Notes: a model not told the origin generated them from the letters alone. A stretch of DNA of 16,452 nt from CBDULX01 sp965368175 (GCA_965368175.1 CBDULX010000050.1:1-16452); one strand, 5' to 3'. Counted from the first letter of the stretch, positions 6,416 to 14,298 are shown. Program-made: numbers and translations.

Positions 6416-7402
6416 GTGATAGATAAATCCCATACGTTTGGTTGTTGGCCAGATAGTCTTGCTGGTCTGGATAAAGATGAACTTCAGCTACTGGCAGACG
6501 GGCTGTTGCCAGTGTTTAAATCCCTGTTAGCTCAGGAGAAAATCCCGGAAGACGAGGCTTTTATTGAAAGTCTGAAATGCCTGTATATTCCATTGTGTGC
6601 ATGGTTAGTCAGGCAGCAGAAAGACAAGGCGCTTATCGTGGGTATCAATGGTTCTCAGGGATCGGGAAAGTCTACCTTAAGCAGAATACTGGCTGCCATA
6701 CTCGAGCTGGGTTTTAATAAAAAGATTGTCAGTTTTTCCATTGATGATTTATACCTGAGTAGAGATCAACGTACCAAGCTGGCTGAAGAGGTACATCCTT
6801 TACTTAAAACCCGGGGTGTGCCCGGCACCCATGATGTCGCACTGGGTATATCGATATTGAATCAGTTAATACAGGGGAATGGTTCTAAGTTACTAATACC
6901 GATGTTTGATAAGTCTATTGACGATCGAATACCTGAGTCCAGCTGGACCCGAGTAAGCACTGACTGTGACATAGTGATTTTTGAAGGCTGGTGTGTAGGG
7001 TCTGTGGCAGAGGATCAACAGGCTCTACAATTGCCAGTCAATGAGCTGGAAAAACTGGAAGACACTGACGCAGTCTGGCGAAATTTTGTGAATCATCAGC
7101 TACAGAGTGATTATGCCGACTGGTTTTCCTTAATAGATATTCTGGTGATGTTGAAAATACCGGATTTCAAAAAAGTTTACGAATGGCGTAAGTTACAGGA
7201 ACAAAAACTAAAAGCGTCACTGGTTGATAATCAGACTGTAACCGATAAAACCATGAGTGAAACCGAAATAGAGCGATTTATTATGCATTATGAACGGATA
7301 AGCCGTCATACATTGAATGAAATGCCTGCCAGAGCCGATGTTGTTATGGAATTAGGAGATAATCATCGGGTCAGCAATGTTATTGTGAGGGGTAAATCGT
7401 GA
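6416..7402 (+). CDS. P-loop D-glycerate kinase (plant GLYK-like)
   Basis: A 328-residue cytosolic kinase. Walker A is GINGSQGSGKST (about 76-87). After it come SFSIDDLYLSRDQR, the substrate-loop-like HPLLKTRGVPGTHDV, MFDKSIDDR, and IVIFEGWCVG (Walker B-like). The C-terminal half has WRNFVNHQLQSDYADWFSLIDILVMLKIPDFKKVYEWRKLQEQKL. These blocks mark the P-loop kinase family of plant D-glycerate 3-kinase and yeast Tda10, which is unrelated to bacterial GarK/GlxK. It would phosphorylate D-glycerate with ATP, and plant GLYK yields 3-phosphoglycerate, the acceptor used by the synthase two genes on. The start is GTG at 6416: an in-frame TGA immediately precedes it and no ATG lies close inside. Its stop overlaps the next start by 4 bases, so translation is coupled. 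The substrate is inferred from family and context. Confidence 0.78.
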   Translation: MIDKSHTFGCWPDSLAGLDKDELQLLADGLLPVFKSLLAQEKIPEDEAFIESLKCLYIPLCAWLVRQQKDKALIVGINGSQGSGKSTLSRILAAILELGFNKKIVSFSIDDLYLSRDQRTKLAEEVHPLLKTRGVPGTHDVALGISILNQLIQGNGSKLLIPMFDKSIDDRIPESSWTRVSTDCDIVIFEGWCVGSVAEDQQALQLPVNELEKLEDTDAVWRNFVNHQLQSDYADWFSLIDILVMLKIPDFKKVYEWRKLQEQKLKASLVDNQTVTDKTMSETEIERFIMHYERISRHTLNEMPARADVVMELGDNHRVSNVIVRGKS

Positions 7403-8211
7403 AAAAATTGATTGTTTTCAGCGATCTGGATGGCACTTTACTACATCATGATACTTATGACTGGCAACCGGCTTTGCCGGCGATTAATTTACTTAAGCAG
7501 CACGGATTTCCACTGGTATTGAATTCAAGTAAAACCAGCAGTGAAATTAAACAGCTGAGAGATAAGCTGGCTAATGATGCCCCCTATATTTGTGAAAATG
7601 GCGCAGTGGTACATTTCAATGAACAGATGAAAGGAAATGCGGATGACAGTATGGCTGTCATCTATTTTGCCAAACCCCATGCATACATCAAACAGGTGCT
7701 TGATACTATAAGGCAAAATTATCATTTCGATATGTTCGGATTTGATGATATCGATGTGAAAACCCTGATGGATTTAACCGAACTTGACGAAGCCAGTGCC
7801 ATAGCGGCTAAACAACGTGAAGCAACAGAACCTCTGGTGTGGAATGATACTGAAGAATCACTGAATAACTTTATCAGGCTTCTGAATGAACATGACTTGA
7901 CTCTAACCAGGGGTGGACGTTTTCATCATGTCATCAGTCCTGTCAGTAAGGGTGAATCTATAAAATGGTTGATCGAGAAATATAAGGAACTTGAGCCGGA
8001 AACGCAATGGGTCACTGCGGGTCTGGGTGACAGTTTCAATGATATTTCGATGCTTGAGCAGGTCGATTATCCGGTTTTGATAAAAAATCCTCATGGTAAA
8101 AAACCGAATGTGACACATATAGCGAATATCGTTGAATCAAAATTACAGGGCCCTGCAGGCTGGAATGTTGAAGTGTTAAATATCATTGAAACGATCACAG
8201 GAACAGAATAA
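7399..8211 (+). CDS. gpgP: Glucosyl/mannosyl-3-phosphoglycerate phosphatase (HAD-IIB)
   Basis: A 270-residue HAD phosphatase of the mannosyl-3-phosphoglycerate phosphatase (MpgP/YedP) type. Motif I is FSDLDGTLL with nucleophile Asp9 and acid/base Asp11. Motif II lies in LNSSKTSSEI (43-46). The family block YICENGAVV follows, then RGGRFHHVI, the motif III lysine in SKGESIKWL (Lys184), and motif IV GLGDSFNDISML (Asp211, Asp215). It removes phosphate from hexosyl-3-phosphoglycerate to give the free hexosylglycerate. Family members act on both mannosyl and glucosyl forms. Glucosyl is favoured here by the adjacent synthase and galU, but the sequence does not prove it. The GTG start at 7399 overlaps the kinase stop (GTGA), with AGGGG upstream as ribosome binding site. 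Confidence 0.83.
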   Translation: MKKLIVFSDLDGTLLHHDTYDWQPALPAINLLKQHGFPLVLNSSKTSSEIKQLRDKLANDAPYICENGAVVHFNEQMKGNADDSMAVIYFAKPHAYIKQVLDTIRQNYHFDMFGFDDIDVKTLMDLTELDEASAIAAKQREATEPLVWNDTEESLNNFIRLLNEHDLTLTRGGRFHHVISPVSKGESIKWLIEKYKELEPETQWVTAGLGDSFNDISMLEQVDYPVLIKNPHGKKPNVTHIANIVESKLQGPAGWNVEVLNIIETITGTE

Positions 8212-9422
8212 TGGGCGACTTCTACCAGAATGGCATTATTACTAATTTCCATAATTTAACCCGACGTCCGATTGAGGAGCTGGAAAAAGAGCTGCTCTAT
8301 TTTTCCAGGCATCGTCCTATGTCACTTGTGTTGCCATCACTGTATTCCGAGCTGGAAGGCGAAGCCTTACCCGGCATTATTGATGAACTGGAGAAAGTAC
8401 CGTATTTAAGCGAAGTCATTATTGGACTGGATCGCGCCGATCACCAGCAATTTAACACAGCCTGTAAGTTCTTTTCTCGATTACCTCAACATCATGTGAT
8501 TTTATGGAATGACGGTCCGCGATTACGCGAGATTGACAGGTTGTTGCAGGATAAAAATCTGGCGCCTACAGAAATGGGCAAGGGACGAAATGTCTGGTAT
8601 TGCTATGGCTATGTACTGGCCTCCGGTAAGGCCGAGTCGGTGGCCCTGCATGATTGTGATATTCTCACCTACAAACGGGACATGCTGGCACGCCTGCTGT
8701 ATCCAGTAGCCAATCCAAATTTTAACTATGAATTCTGTAAAGGGTATTATTCTCGTGTAGCAGACAATAGACTCAATGGACGTGTCAGTCGATTACTGGT
8801 TACGCCCCTGTTGCGAGCGTTGAAAAAAATCTATGGTTCCATAGAGTATCTGGAGTACCTGGACAGCTTTCGTTATCCACTGGCCGGTGAGTTTTCAATG
8901 CGTGCCGATGTGTTCAATGACATTCGTATCCCCAGTGACTGGGGACTGGAAATTGGTGTGCTGTCCGAAGTTAAACGTAATTACTCTACCAATCGTTTGT
9001 GCCAGGTTGACATAGCCGATGTTTATGATCACAAACATCAGCCACTATCCAGCGATAATCCTGATGCGGGCCTGTCCAAAATGTGTACCGATATTTCAAA
9101 GGCAATATTCAGGAAGCTGGCTACCAACGGTGTAGTTTTTAGCAAAGAAACCTTCAGGAGTATCAAAGCTACCTATTACAGAATTGCGCTGGATTTTATC
9201 GAGACCTATTACAACGATGCTACCATGAATGGCTTATTCGTTGATCGTCACAGTGAAGAGCAGGCGGTTGAGCTATTTGCGCAAAATATCGTTAATGCAG
9301 GTCAGCATTTCCTGGATAATCCGATGGAAACACCCTTTATTCCCAGCTGGAACCGAGTGATCAGCGCTATACCCGATATACTGGAGCAATTGTATGATGC
9401 GGTGGAGCAGGATAATGCTTAA
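8211..9422 (+). CDS. gpgS: Glucosyl-3-phosphoglycerate synthase (GT81, GT-A fold)
   Basis: A 403-residue glycosyltransferase without membrane segments. The N-terminal MGDFYQNGIITNFHNLTRR, the nucleotide-sugar fold MSLVLPSLYSELEG with EVIIGLDRAD, GKGRNVWYCYGYVLASGKA (about 123-141), and the DxD-type metal motif HDCDI (Asp148, Asp150) identify a GpgS-type enzyme. It continues with RYPLAGEFSMRADVF (221-235), whose PLAGE is the hallmark of GpgS/MgpS, then DWGLEIGVLSEV (243-254) and VYDHKHQPL with a metal-binding His. It transfers glucose from an NDP-glucose to D-3-phosphoglycerate. Its ATG overlaps the phosphatase TAA by one base (TAATG) with AGGA upstream, so the three genes form one coupled operon. 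The sugar (glucose versus mannose) is inferred from the family and from galU nearby. Confidence 0.87.
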   Translation: MGDFYQNGIITNFHNLTRRPIEELEKELLYFSRHRPMSLVLPSLYSELEGEALPGIIDELEKVPYLSEVIIGLDRADHQQFNTACKFFSRLPQHHVILWNDGPRLREIDRLLQDKNLAPTEMGKGRNVWYCYGYVLASGKAESVALHDCDILTYKRDMLARLLYPVANPNFNYEFCKGYYSRVADNRLNGRVSRLLVTPLLRALKKIYGSIEYLEYLDSFRYPLAGEFSMRADVFNDIRIPSDWGLEIGVLSEVKRNYSTNRLCQVDIADVYDHKHQPLSSDNPDAGLSKMCTDISKAIFRKLATNGVVFSKETFRSIKATYYRIALDFIETYYNDATMNGLFVDRHSEEQAVELFAQNIVNAGQHFLDNPMETPFIPSWNRVISAIPDILEQLYDAVEQDNA

Positions 9423-9436
9423 TTCAGTTAAAAAGA

Positions 9437-9626
9437 AAACGCAAATAAACGCGAATGAACGCAAATGTAATTCTGTTTGATTTTTATCGTGTTGTGTTTT
9501 CGATATGTTTAAATCTTTGTTTGATAGTTTTGAATATCCTGACGTTAGATTTTTCAGATGGGCATTATTATATTGTTACTTATTTGTAAACCACCTGTAA
9601 AAAATAATTCGCGTTCATTCGCGTTG
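9437..9626. repeat. 10-bp-periodic iterons in inverted arrangement
   Basis: Three consecutive decamers, AAACGCAAAT, AAACGCGAAT and GAACGCAAAT (9437-9466), are mirrored 140 bases later by ATTCGCGTTC and ATTCGCGTTG (9607-9626), the same unit on the other strand. The unit is RAACGCRAAT with a period of one helical turn. The block lies between convergent gpgS and the GH13_18 gene. It could be a bidirectional fold-back, a mobile palindromic element or a protein-binding array. Similar AACGCGAAT arrays occur in other environmental genomes, as I recall. Confidence 0.65.
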
Positions 9627-9628
9627 AC

Positions 9629-9677
9629 GTGCATGGATGCACTAATGTCGCGTAGTACTGTGACGTACAAGAGCGAC
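9629..9677. terminator. Paired hairpins between convergent genes
   Basis: GTGCAT-GG-ATGCAC (9629-9642) is followed by a two-stage stem: GTCGC (9647-9651) with GCGAC (9673-9677), and GTAC (9655-9658) with GTAC (9665-9668). On the plus strand CATTTTAGTTTTCTTT follows, a T-rich tract that suits termination of the gpgS operon. It ends five bases before the stop of the opposing gene. Confidence 0.5.
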
Positions 9678-9681
9678 CATT

Positions 9682-11466
9682 TTAGTTTTCTTTCAAATCA
9701 CTTTCAGCCTCAATCAACCACATGACCTGATAGGGCTGGAGAGTCGTTTCGGATAGTGTTTCTGTCAGTTCATTATCGGAAACAAGGTCATGCCAGCCAG
9801 TTATATTTAATGAATCATTTTCATTTGTAAGCGTGATTAATTGTGGATTGGCGGTAACATTATGCAGGGCCAGCAGGCGTCGTCCGGTTTTAGCGTCGGT
9901 GCGTAGTATGGTGAATATAGAATTGCCGGCATCGATGATATTCTGTTGACTGTTCGGGTGGAAACAGGGCTGTGTTCGTCGTATTTGCAACAGTTCTTGC
10001 AAGGCAAAGAACACTTCATGGTTGAGTGTGTGCTCCGCATCCAGTAGCGCAGATAATTCATCGAACTGCCATTTCTTACGATTGATGGAGCGTGTTCGAC
10101 CGGTTAATTCAACGCTGTGTAAATCATTGGGGGTGGCTGTTAAGCTGAGGATATACAGTGCTGGAATGCCCTGCAGGCTTAGCATAATAGCCTGTGAACA
10201 AATGAAGCGTTGCAGTTGCCACTGGTCCGTGCCCCGTCGTGTGCCCTGCATGGCATCAAACAGAGAGATATTGATTTCATATGGAGTATCCTGTCCATTT
10301 TGATTGGCTTTCATGCTGACGAAGCCGCCAAAACGATGCATGCTGTCCAGCAGGTCATCGATTTCCCTTTGTGACAGAATGCCTTCCAGGGCTCGCAGGC
10401 CAATACCATCATGGGATGCAGTGAAATTTAAATAAGTACAATTTGCGGGTAATTCAGGTAATTGACTGGCCCAGTTATATAAATGTGTTGCCGTGCCACG
10501 ATTCAGTGCATGTAGCACTAATGGTGGTAGTGGAAACTGGTAAATCATATGAGCTTCGTCACCCTTGCCGAAGTAACTCATATTCTCAGTGTGAGGCACA
10601 TTGGTTTCGGTTAACAATATACATTCTGGGTACAAATGATTAATTATGGTCCGCAATAATTTAACCACTTCGTGGGTCTGTTCAAGATGAATACAGTTTG
10701 TGCCCAGTTGTTTCCATAAAAAGGCAATGGCATCGAGGCGGACGAGTTTTGCACCGTTATGTATATAAGATAGAAAAATATCGACCAGCTCGCACAGCAC
10801 ATCAGGATTAGCGAAATTGAGATCAATCTGATCTTCACTGAACGTGGCCCACAGATATTTTGTGCCTCGATGAGTATTTACAGGCACTAATAGAGGTGTA
10901 TTCCTCGGGCGAGTGACCATGCTCAGATCAGTGTCTGGATCCTGTTCAATAAAGTAGTCACAGGCCGGTTTATTATTACCGACAAAATCATAGAACCACA
11001 GGCTCTCTCGGGAAACATGATTGATCACCAGGTCGGCCATCAGCTTGTAATCTCGGGCAATATTATTTATATCTGACCAGTCGCCCAGTTCCGGGTTAAC
11101 TTTTCGATAATCGATGACCGAAAAACCATCGTCAGAGCTATAGGGAAAGAACGGCAGAATATGGATAATATTAATGCTGTTTTTTAGATACTGATTTAAA
11201 AACCTGTGCAGGCTTTGCAGGGGTTTAGTGTCGGTTTCAAGAATACTGTCACCGTAGCTGATGAGCAAGATATCCTGTTCAGTCCAGCGTTGATCTGTGC
11301 ATGTAATTTGTTTTGGATAATAACGGCGTAATACCTCTAGCAGGTGATGATGTGCATGCTGGAATTGATCGGGATAAATATTTTTTAACCTAACCAGTAA
11401 CTGTTCTGAAAGCCTGGCTTCATCAATGGCAAAAGTAGCGTCAATGCTTAGCGGGGACATAGTCAT
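9682..11466 (-). CDS. GH13_18 phosphorylase, probable glucosylglycerate phosphorylase
   Basis: A 594-residue (beta/alpha)8 enzyme of the sucrose phosphorylase subfamily GH13_18. Visible blocks in order are ISYGDSI, IIHILPFFPYSSDDGFSVIDY, MADLVINHVSRES, DQIDLNFANPDV, then KLVRLDAIAFLWK with nucleophile Asp245. LLTETNVPHTENMSYFG follows with acid/base Glu287, then MIYQFPLPPLVLH, then NFTASHDGIGLRALEG with stabiliser Asp353. TETNVPH and the YQFPLPP run match E. coli YcjM-like glucosylglycerate phosphorylases rather than classical sucrose phosphorylases. The predicted reaction is glucosylglycerate plus phosphate giving alpha-glucose-1-phosphate and D-glycerate. The start is ATG 11466 (or 11460). 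A further upstream ATG at 11571 would add 35 hydrophobic, non-family residues and is rejected. It is convergent to gpgS and divergent from galU. Sucrose or another glucoside cannot be excluded. Confidence 0.78.
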   Translation of the reverse strand: MTMSPLSIDATFAIDEARLSEQLLVRLKNIYPDQFQHAHHHLLEVLRRYYPKQITCTDQRWTEQDILLISYGDSILETDTKPLQSLHRFLNQYLKNSINIIHILPFFPYSSDDGFSVIDYRKVNPELGDWSDINNIARDYKLMADLVINHVSRESLWFYDFVGNNKPACDYFIEQDPDTDLSMVTRPRNTPLLVPVNTHRGTKYLWATFSEDQIDLNFANPDVLCELVDIFLSYIHNGAKLVRLDAIAFLWKQLGTNCIHLEQTHEVVKLLRTIINHLYPECILLTETNVPHTENMSYFGKGDEAHMIYQFPLPPLVLHALNRGTATHLYNWASQLPELPANCTYLNFTASHDGIGLRALEGILSQREIDDLLDSMHRFGGFVSMKANQNGQDTPYEINISLFDAMQGTRRGTDQWQLQRFICSQAIMLSLQGIPALYILSLTATPNDLHSVELTGRTRSINRKKWQFDELSALLDAEHTLNHEVFFALQELLQIRRTQPCFHPNSQQNIIDAGNSIFTILRTDAKTGRRLLALHNVTANPQLITLTNENDSLNITGWHDLVSDNELTETLSETTLQPYQVMWLIEAESDLKEN

Positions 11467-11714
11467 TATTATGCTCGTTATATTGATCAAGTATAGAATC
11501 AAATGCGCTTTAATGGTGCGATTTAAAAAAAATGCACAAATGTGGGTAAATCGTATATGTTGTATGTGCATCTATTGAGCATGATTTACCTGTAAACCAG
11601 CTAATATCTATCAATTATTTATCAATCCTGCATTTTATATACCAGATTTATGATATTAGTGGGTGGCATATTTAGTGCATTTATATTCCTAATCAATATG
11701 ACCAGGAGTGATTA
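11467..11714. promoter_or_regulatory. Divergent promoter region between GH13_18 gene and galU, with interleaved inverted repeats
   Basis: This 248-bp region must hold promoters for both directions. ATGCACA (11532-11538) is inverted as TGTGCAT (11565-11571), and GGTAAATC (11545-11552) is inverted as GATTTACC (11583-11590); the two pairs interleave. TATCAAT is repeated directly at 11609-11615 and 11620-11626, 11 bases apart. These are plausible operator half-sites for shared control of breakdown and UDP-glucose supply. The regulator is unknown and no -35/-10 is asserted. Confidence 0.4.
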
Positions 11715-12542
11715 ATGATTAAGAAGTGCTTATTTCCCGTGGCAGGTTACGGCACCCGATTTTTACCAGTAACCAAATCCTTACCTAAAGAAATGTTGCC
11801 CATTGTCGATAAGCCCCTGGTGCAGTATGGCGTAGAAGAGGCATACGCAGCTGGTATGACCGATATGGCCTTTGTGACTGGCAGAGGGAAGCGCGCCATA
11901 CCGGATCATTTTGATACCAGTTATGAACTGGAGGCAGAAATATCAGGAACCGGCAAGGAAAAGCAGCTGGAGGAAATCCGTAATCTGATTGAAAACTGTA
12001 CTTTTACTTATACACGACAAACCCAGATGAAAGGACTGGGTCATGCCATTTTAACCGGTGAAACCTTAATCGGTGATCAGCCCTTCGGAGTGGTGCTGGC
12101 GGATGACCTGTGTCTGGCCGAGGAACGTAGTGTGCTCGCTCAGATGGTGGAGTTATATAAGCAGTTTCGATGTTCCATTGTGGCGATTGAAGAAGTGCCC
12201 ATGGAACACATCAGCAGCTATGGTGTGATTAGTGGTGAAAAAGTACGTGATGATATCTACCGCGTGACTGACATGGTGGAAAAACCTCAACCGGATAAAG
12301 CCCCAAGTAATCTGGCAGTGATTGGCCGTTACATTTTAACACCGGATATATTCGATATTTTACGAGACACCAAACCGGGCAAGAATGGCGAGGTCCAGTT
12401 GACCGATGCCATTATGACCCAGGCAAAAGCGGGATGTGTCATGGCTTATAAGTTCAAAGGTCGTCGTTTTGATTGCGGTAGTGTCGATGGGTTTATAGAA
12501 GCGACCAACTATTGTTATGAAAATATATATAAGAGTAAATAA
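11715..12542 (+). CDS. galU: UTP-glucose-1-phosphate uridylyltransferase
   Basis: A 275-residue enzyme, close to the usual GalU length. The N-terminal nucleotide-binding signature FPVAGYGTRFLPVTKSLPKE (7-26) is followed by MLPIVDKPLVQYGVEEAYAAG. The body carries GLGHAIL, FGVVLADDL (catalytic Asp region), VEKPQPDKAPSNLAVIGRY, GEVQLTDAI and the C-terminal KFKGRRFDCGSVDGFIEA. It makes UDP-glucose from UTP and glucose-1-phosphate in the cytosol. In this locus it could both feed the synthase and recapture the glucose-1-phosphate released by the phosphorylase. AGGAG (11704-11708) lies six bases before the ATG. It also serves polysaccharide synthesis generally, so placement here need not mean exclusive use. 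Confidence 0.96.
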   Translation: MIKKCLFPVAGYGTRFLPVTKSLPKEMLPIVDKPLVQYGVEEAYAAGMTDMAFVTGRGKRAIPDHFDTSYELEAEISGTGKEKQLEEIRNLIENCTFTYTRQTQMKGLGHAILTGETLIGDQPFGVVLADDLCLAEERSVLAQMVELYKQFRCSIVAIEEVPMEHISSYGVISGEKVRDDIYRVTDMVEKPQPDKAPSNLAVIGRYILTPDIFDILRDTKPGKNGEVQLTDAIMTQAKAGCVMAYKFKGRRFDCGSVDGFIEATNYCYENIYKSK

Positions 12543-12665
12543 GTATGATGTTAATAACATTTAAACTAAACAGAAGTATCAGGAAATTAGATTTTTATGG
12601 TTTGATTCTTTTTTTAAAGTTGTGTCGATGGTTCATGCCATTATTTTCATCGGCTAGATATCAGG

Positions 12666-12701
12666 CTCAATAGCAGAGCAATTTATTCATCTGCTATTGA
12701 G
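12666..12701. terminator. 12-bp perfect stem between convergent galU and gpmI
   Basis: CTCAATAGCAGA (12666-12677) and TCTGCTATTGAG (12690-12701) are perfect inverted copies around a 12-base loop. The site is 19 bases beyond the gpmI stop and about 124 beyond the galU stop, so it is probably a bidirectional terminator. T-runs are modest: ATATTTTCC follows on the plus strand. Confidence 0.6.
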
Positions 12702-12720
12702 ATATTTTCCAGATATTTTA

Positions 12721-14298
12721 TCAGGCAACTACACTCATTTGTTTCATATAAACAGTGGGTGCGTTTTCCTTCAGCAACAGAGATCTGGAATGCATTTCTT
12801 TGGGTATTTCCAGCCCCATTAGTTGCAAAACGGTAGGTGCGATATTAGACAGGCTGCCGGTGCAGGATAATTCCCAGGATGACTGGTCAATAATCATGCA
12901 GGGTACCGGGTATAAGGTATGTTGTGTGTGCGGTGTACCAGTGGTTGGGTCTACCATTTCTTCACAATTACCGTGGTCTGCAGTGACAATCACTGAATAA
13001 TCACAGGATGTGGCTGCTTCAATAACTCTGCCAACCTGAGTATCCAGTGCCTCCACTGCGTGGATCACGGCATCGGCAATAGCGGTGTGACCAACCATAT
13101 CACCGTTGGCAAAGTTGACTACGATGAAACTGTATTGCTCAGTACGAATGGCATCAACCACTGTATCGGCCACTTCAGCGGCGCTCATCTCCGGTTTTAA
13201 ATCGTAGGTAGCCACTTTAGGGGAAGGAATCACTGATTGAGTTTCACCTTCGAAGGGTTCATTGTGGCCACCATTGAAAAAATAGGTGACGTGGGGGTAT
13301 TTTTCGGTTTCAGCACAATGAAACTGCTTTAATTTATGTTCACTTAGCTCCTTGGCCAGACAGGTAGCGGGTCTGTCCGAATCAAAGGCATAAGGCAGAT
13401 CCCAGTTCGGGTTGTAGGGCATCATGCAGGTCATCTCTGGTCTGGGTGCGTCACCTCGGTCAAAGCCCGCGAAGCTGTCCATACACAGGGCATCGATCAT
13501 TTGTCGTGGGCGGTCTTTGCGGAAATTAAACCAGATGGCCTGGTCTCCGGCCTGGATGGGCTGGAAAACAGGTAACAGTATGGGCTGAATGAATTCATCG
13601 TTATCACCCTTCGCGTAGGCACTGCCGATAGCAGATTCGGCGGACAATGCATTTTCGCCTTTAGCCATCACATATGCACGCCAGGCCAGTTCGGTGCGTT
13701 CCCAGCGATTGTCACGATCCATGGCATAAAAACGCCCCATGATACTGGCAATACCACCACCAGCCTCGTGCAATAAGGGCTCTATCTGAGGCAGGAACGA
13801 CAGGGCGGATTTGGGCGCGGTATCCCGACCATCGGTTATCATATGCAATAGTGGACGGGCCTTGCGTTGCTTACATAAACTAATCAGTGCCTGCAGGTGA
13901 CCAATCTGACTATGCACCCCACCATCGGATACCAGACCAAACAGATGCACTGGGCGGTTCTGGGCAACAGATGCATCGATGGCATTCAGCAGGGCGGGGT
14001 TCTGGAAAAAGGAACCATCCTCAATGGCGTAATTAATCCGCATGATGTCCTGCTGAATTACACTGCCGGCTCCCAGGCACATGTGACCGACTTCCGAGTT
14101 ACCCATCTGGCCATCAGGCAGGCCAACCGGAGGGCCGGAAGCATGGATCAGGGTATGAGGATAATGGGAAAAATAAGCATCGAGGTTAGGCGTTCTGGCT
14201 GCTTCAACGGCGTTATGCAATTTGCTTGGATTAATACCAAAGCCGTCCATAATTACCAGGACAACCGGGCGCCGGGGGGTATTGTGTGATGGTTTCAT
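12721..14298 (-). CDS. gpmI: 2,3-bisphosphoglycerate-independent phosphoglycerate mutase
   Basis: A 525-residue iPGM (family about 510-515). It interconverts 2- and 3-phosphoglycerate using two Mn ions. The phosphatase-domain first aspartate is in VLVIMDGFG (Asp18), and the catalytic serine is Ser68 in QMGNSEVGHMCLGAG. The transferase domain includes VSDGGVHS, MITDGRDTAP, GRFYAMDRDNRWER and WFNFRKDRPRQM. The metal sites return in NFANGDMVGHT (Asp400, His404), VTADHGNCEEM (Asp441, His442) and GTPHTQHTLYPVP. It has about a dozen extra residues at the C-terminus (after LLLKENAP). Start ATG 14298 has AGGCAG upstream. It is convergent with galU. As a source or sink of 3-phosphoglycerate it touches the glucosylglycerate pathway, though the enzyme is a general glycolytic one. 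Confidence 0.97.
   Translation of the reverse strand: MKPSHNTPRRPVVLVIMDGFGINPSKLHNAVEAARTPNLDAYFSHYPHTLIHASGPPVGLPDGQMGNSEVGHMCLGAGSVIQQDIMRINYAIEDGSFFQNPALLNAIDASVAQNRPVHLFGLVSDGGVHSQIGHLQALISLCKQRKARPLLHMITDGRDTAPKSALSFLPQIEPLLHEAGGGIASIMGRFYAMDRDNRWERTELAWRAYVMAKGENALSAESAIGSAYAKGDNDEFIQPILLPVFQPIQAGDQAIWFNFRKDRPRQMIDALCMDSFAGFDRGDAPRPEMTCMMPYNPNWDLPYAFDSDRPATCLAKELSEHKLKQFHCAETEKYPHVTYFFNGGHNEPFEGETQSVIPSPKVATYDLKPEMSAAEVADTVVDAIRTEQYSFIVVNFANGDMVGHTAIADAVIHAVEALDTQVGRVIEAATSCDYSVIVTADHGNCEEMVDPTTGTPHTQHTLYPVPCMIIDQSSWELSCTGSLSNIAPTVLQLMGLEIPKEMHSRSLLLKENAPTVYMKQMSVVA

Noticed and set aside
7399..9422. Mannosylglycerate instead of glucosylglycerate synthesis
   Set aside because: Not excluded, but PLAGE-type synthase motifs, galU and a GH13_18 glucosyl phosphorylase nearby all favour glucose.
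11467..11571. 35-residue N-terminal extension of the GH13_18 gene
   Set aside because: Hydrophobic and unlike the family; ATG 11466/11460 gives the expected N-terminus, and the extra part overlaps the probable operator region.
13897..14289. Plus-strand 130-codon frame opposite gpmI
   Set aside because: It is antisense to the conserved N-terminal part of iPGM, including the Ser68 region, and resembles no protein.
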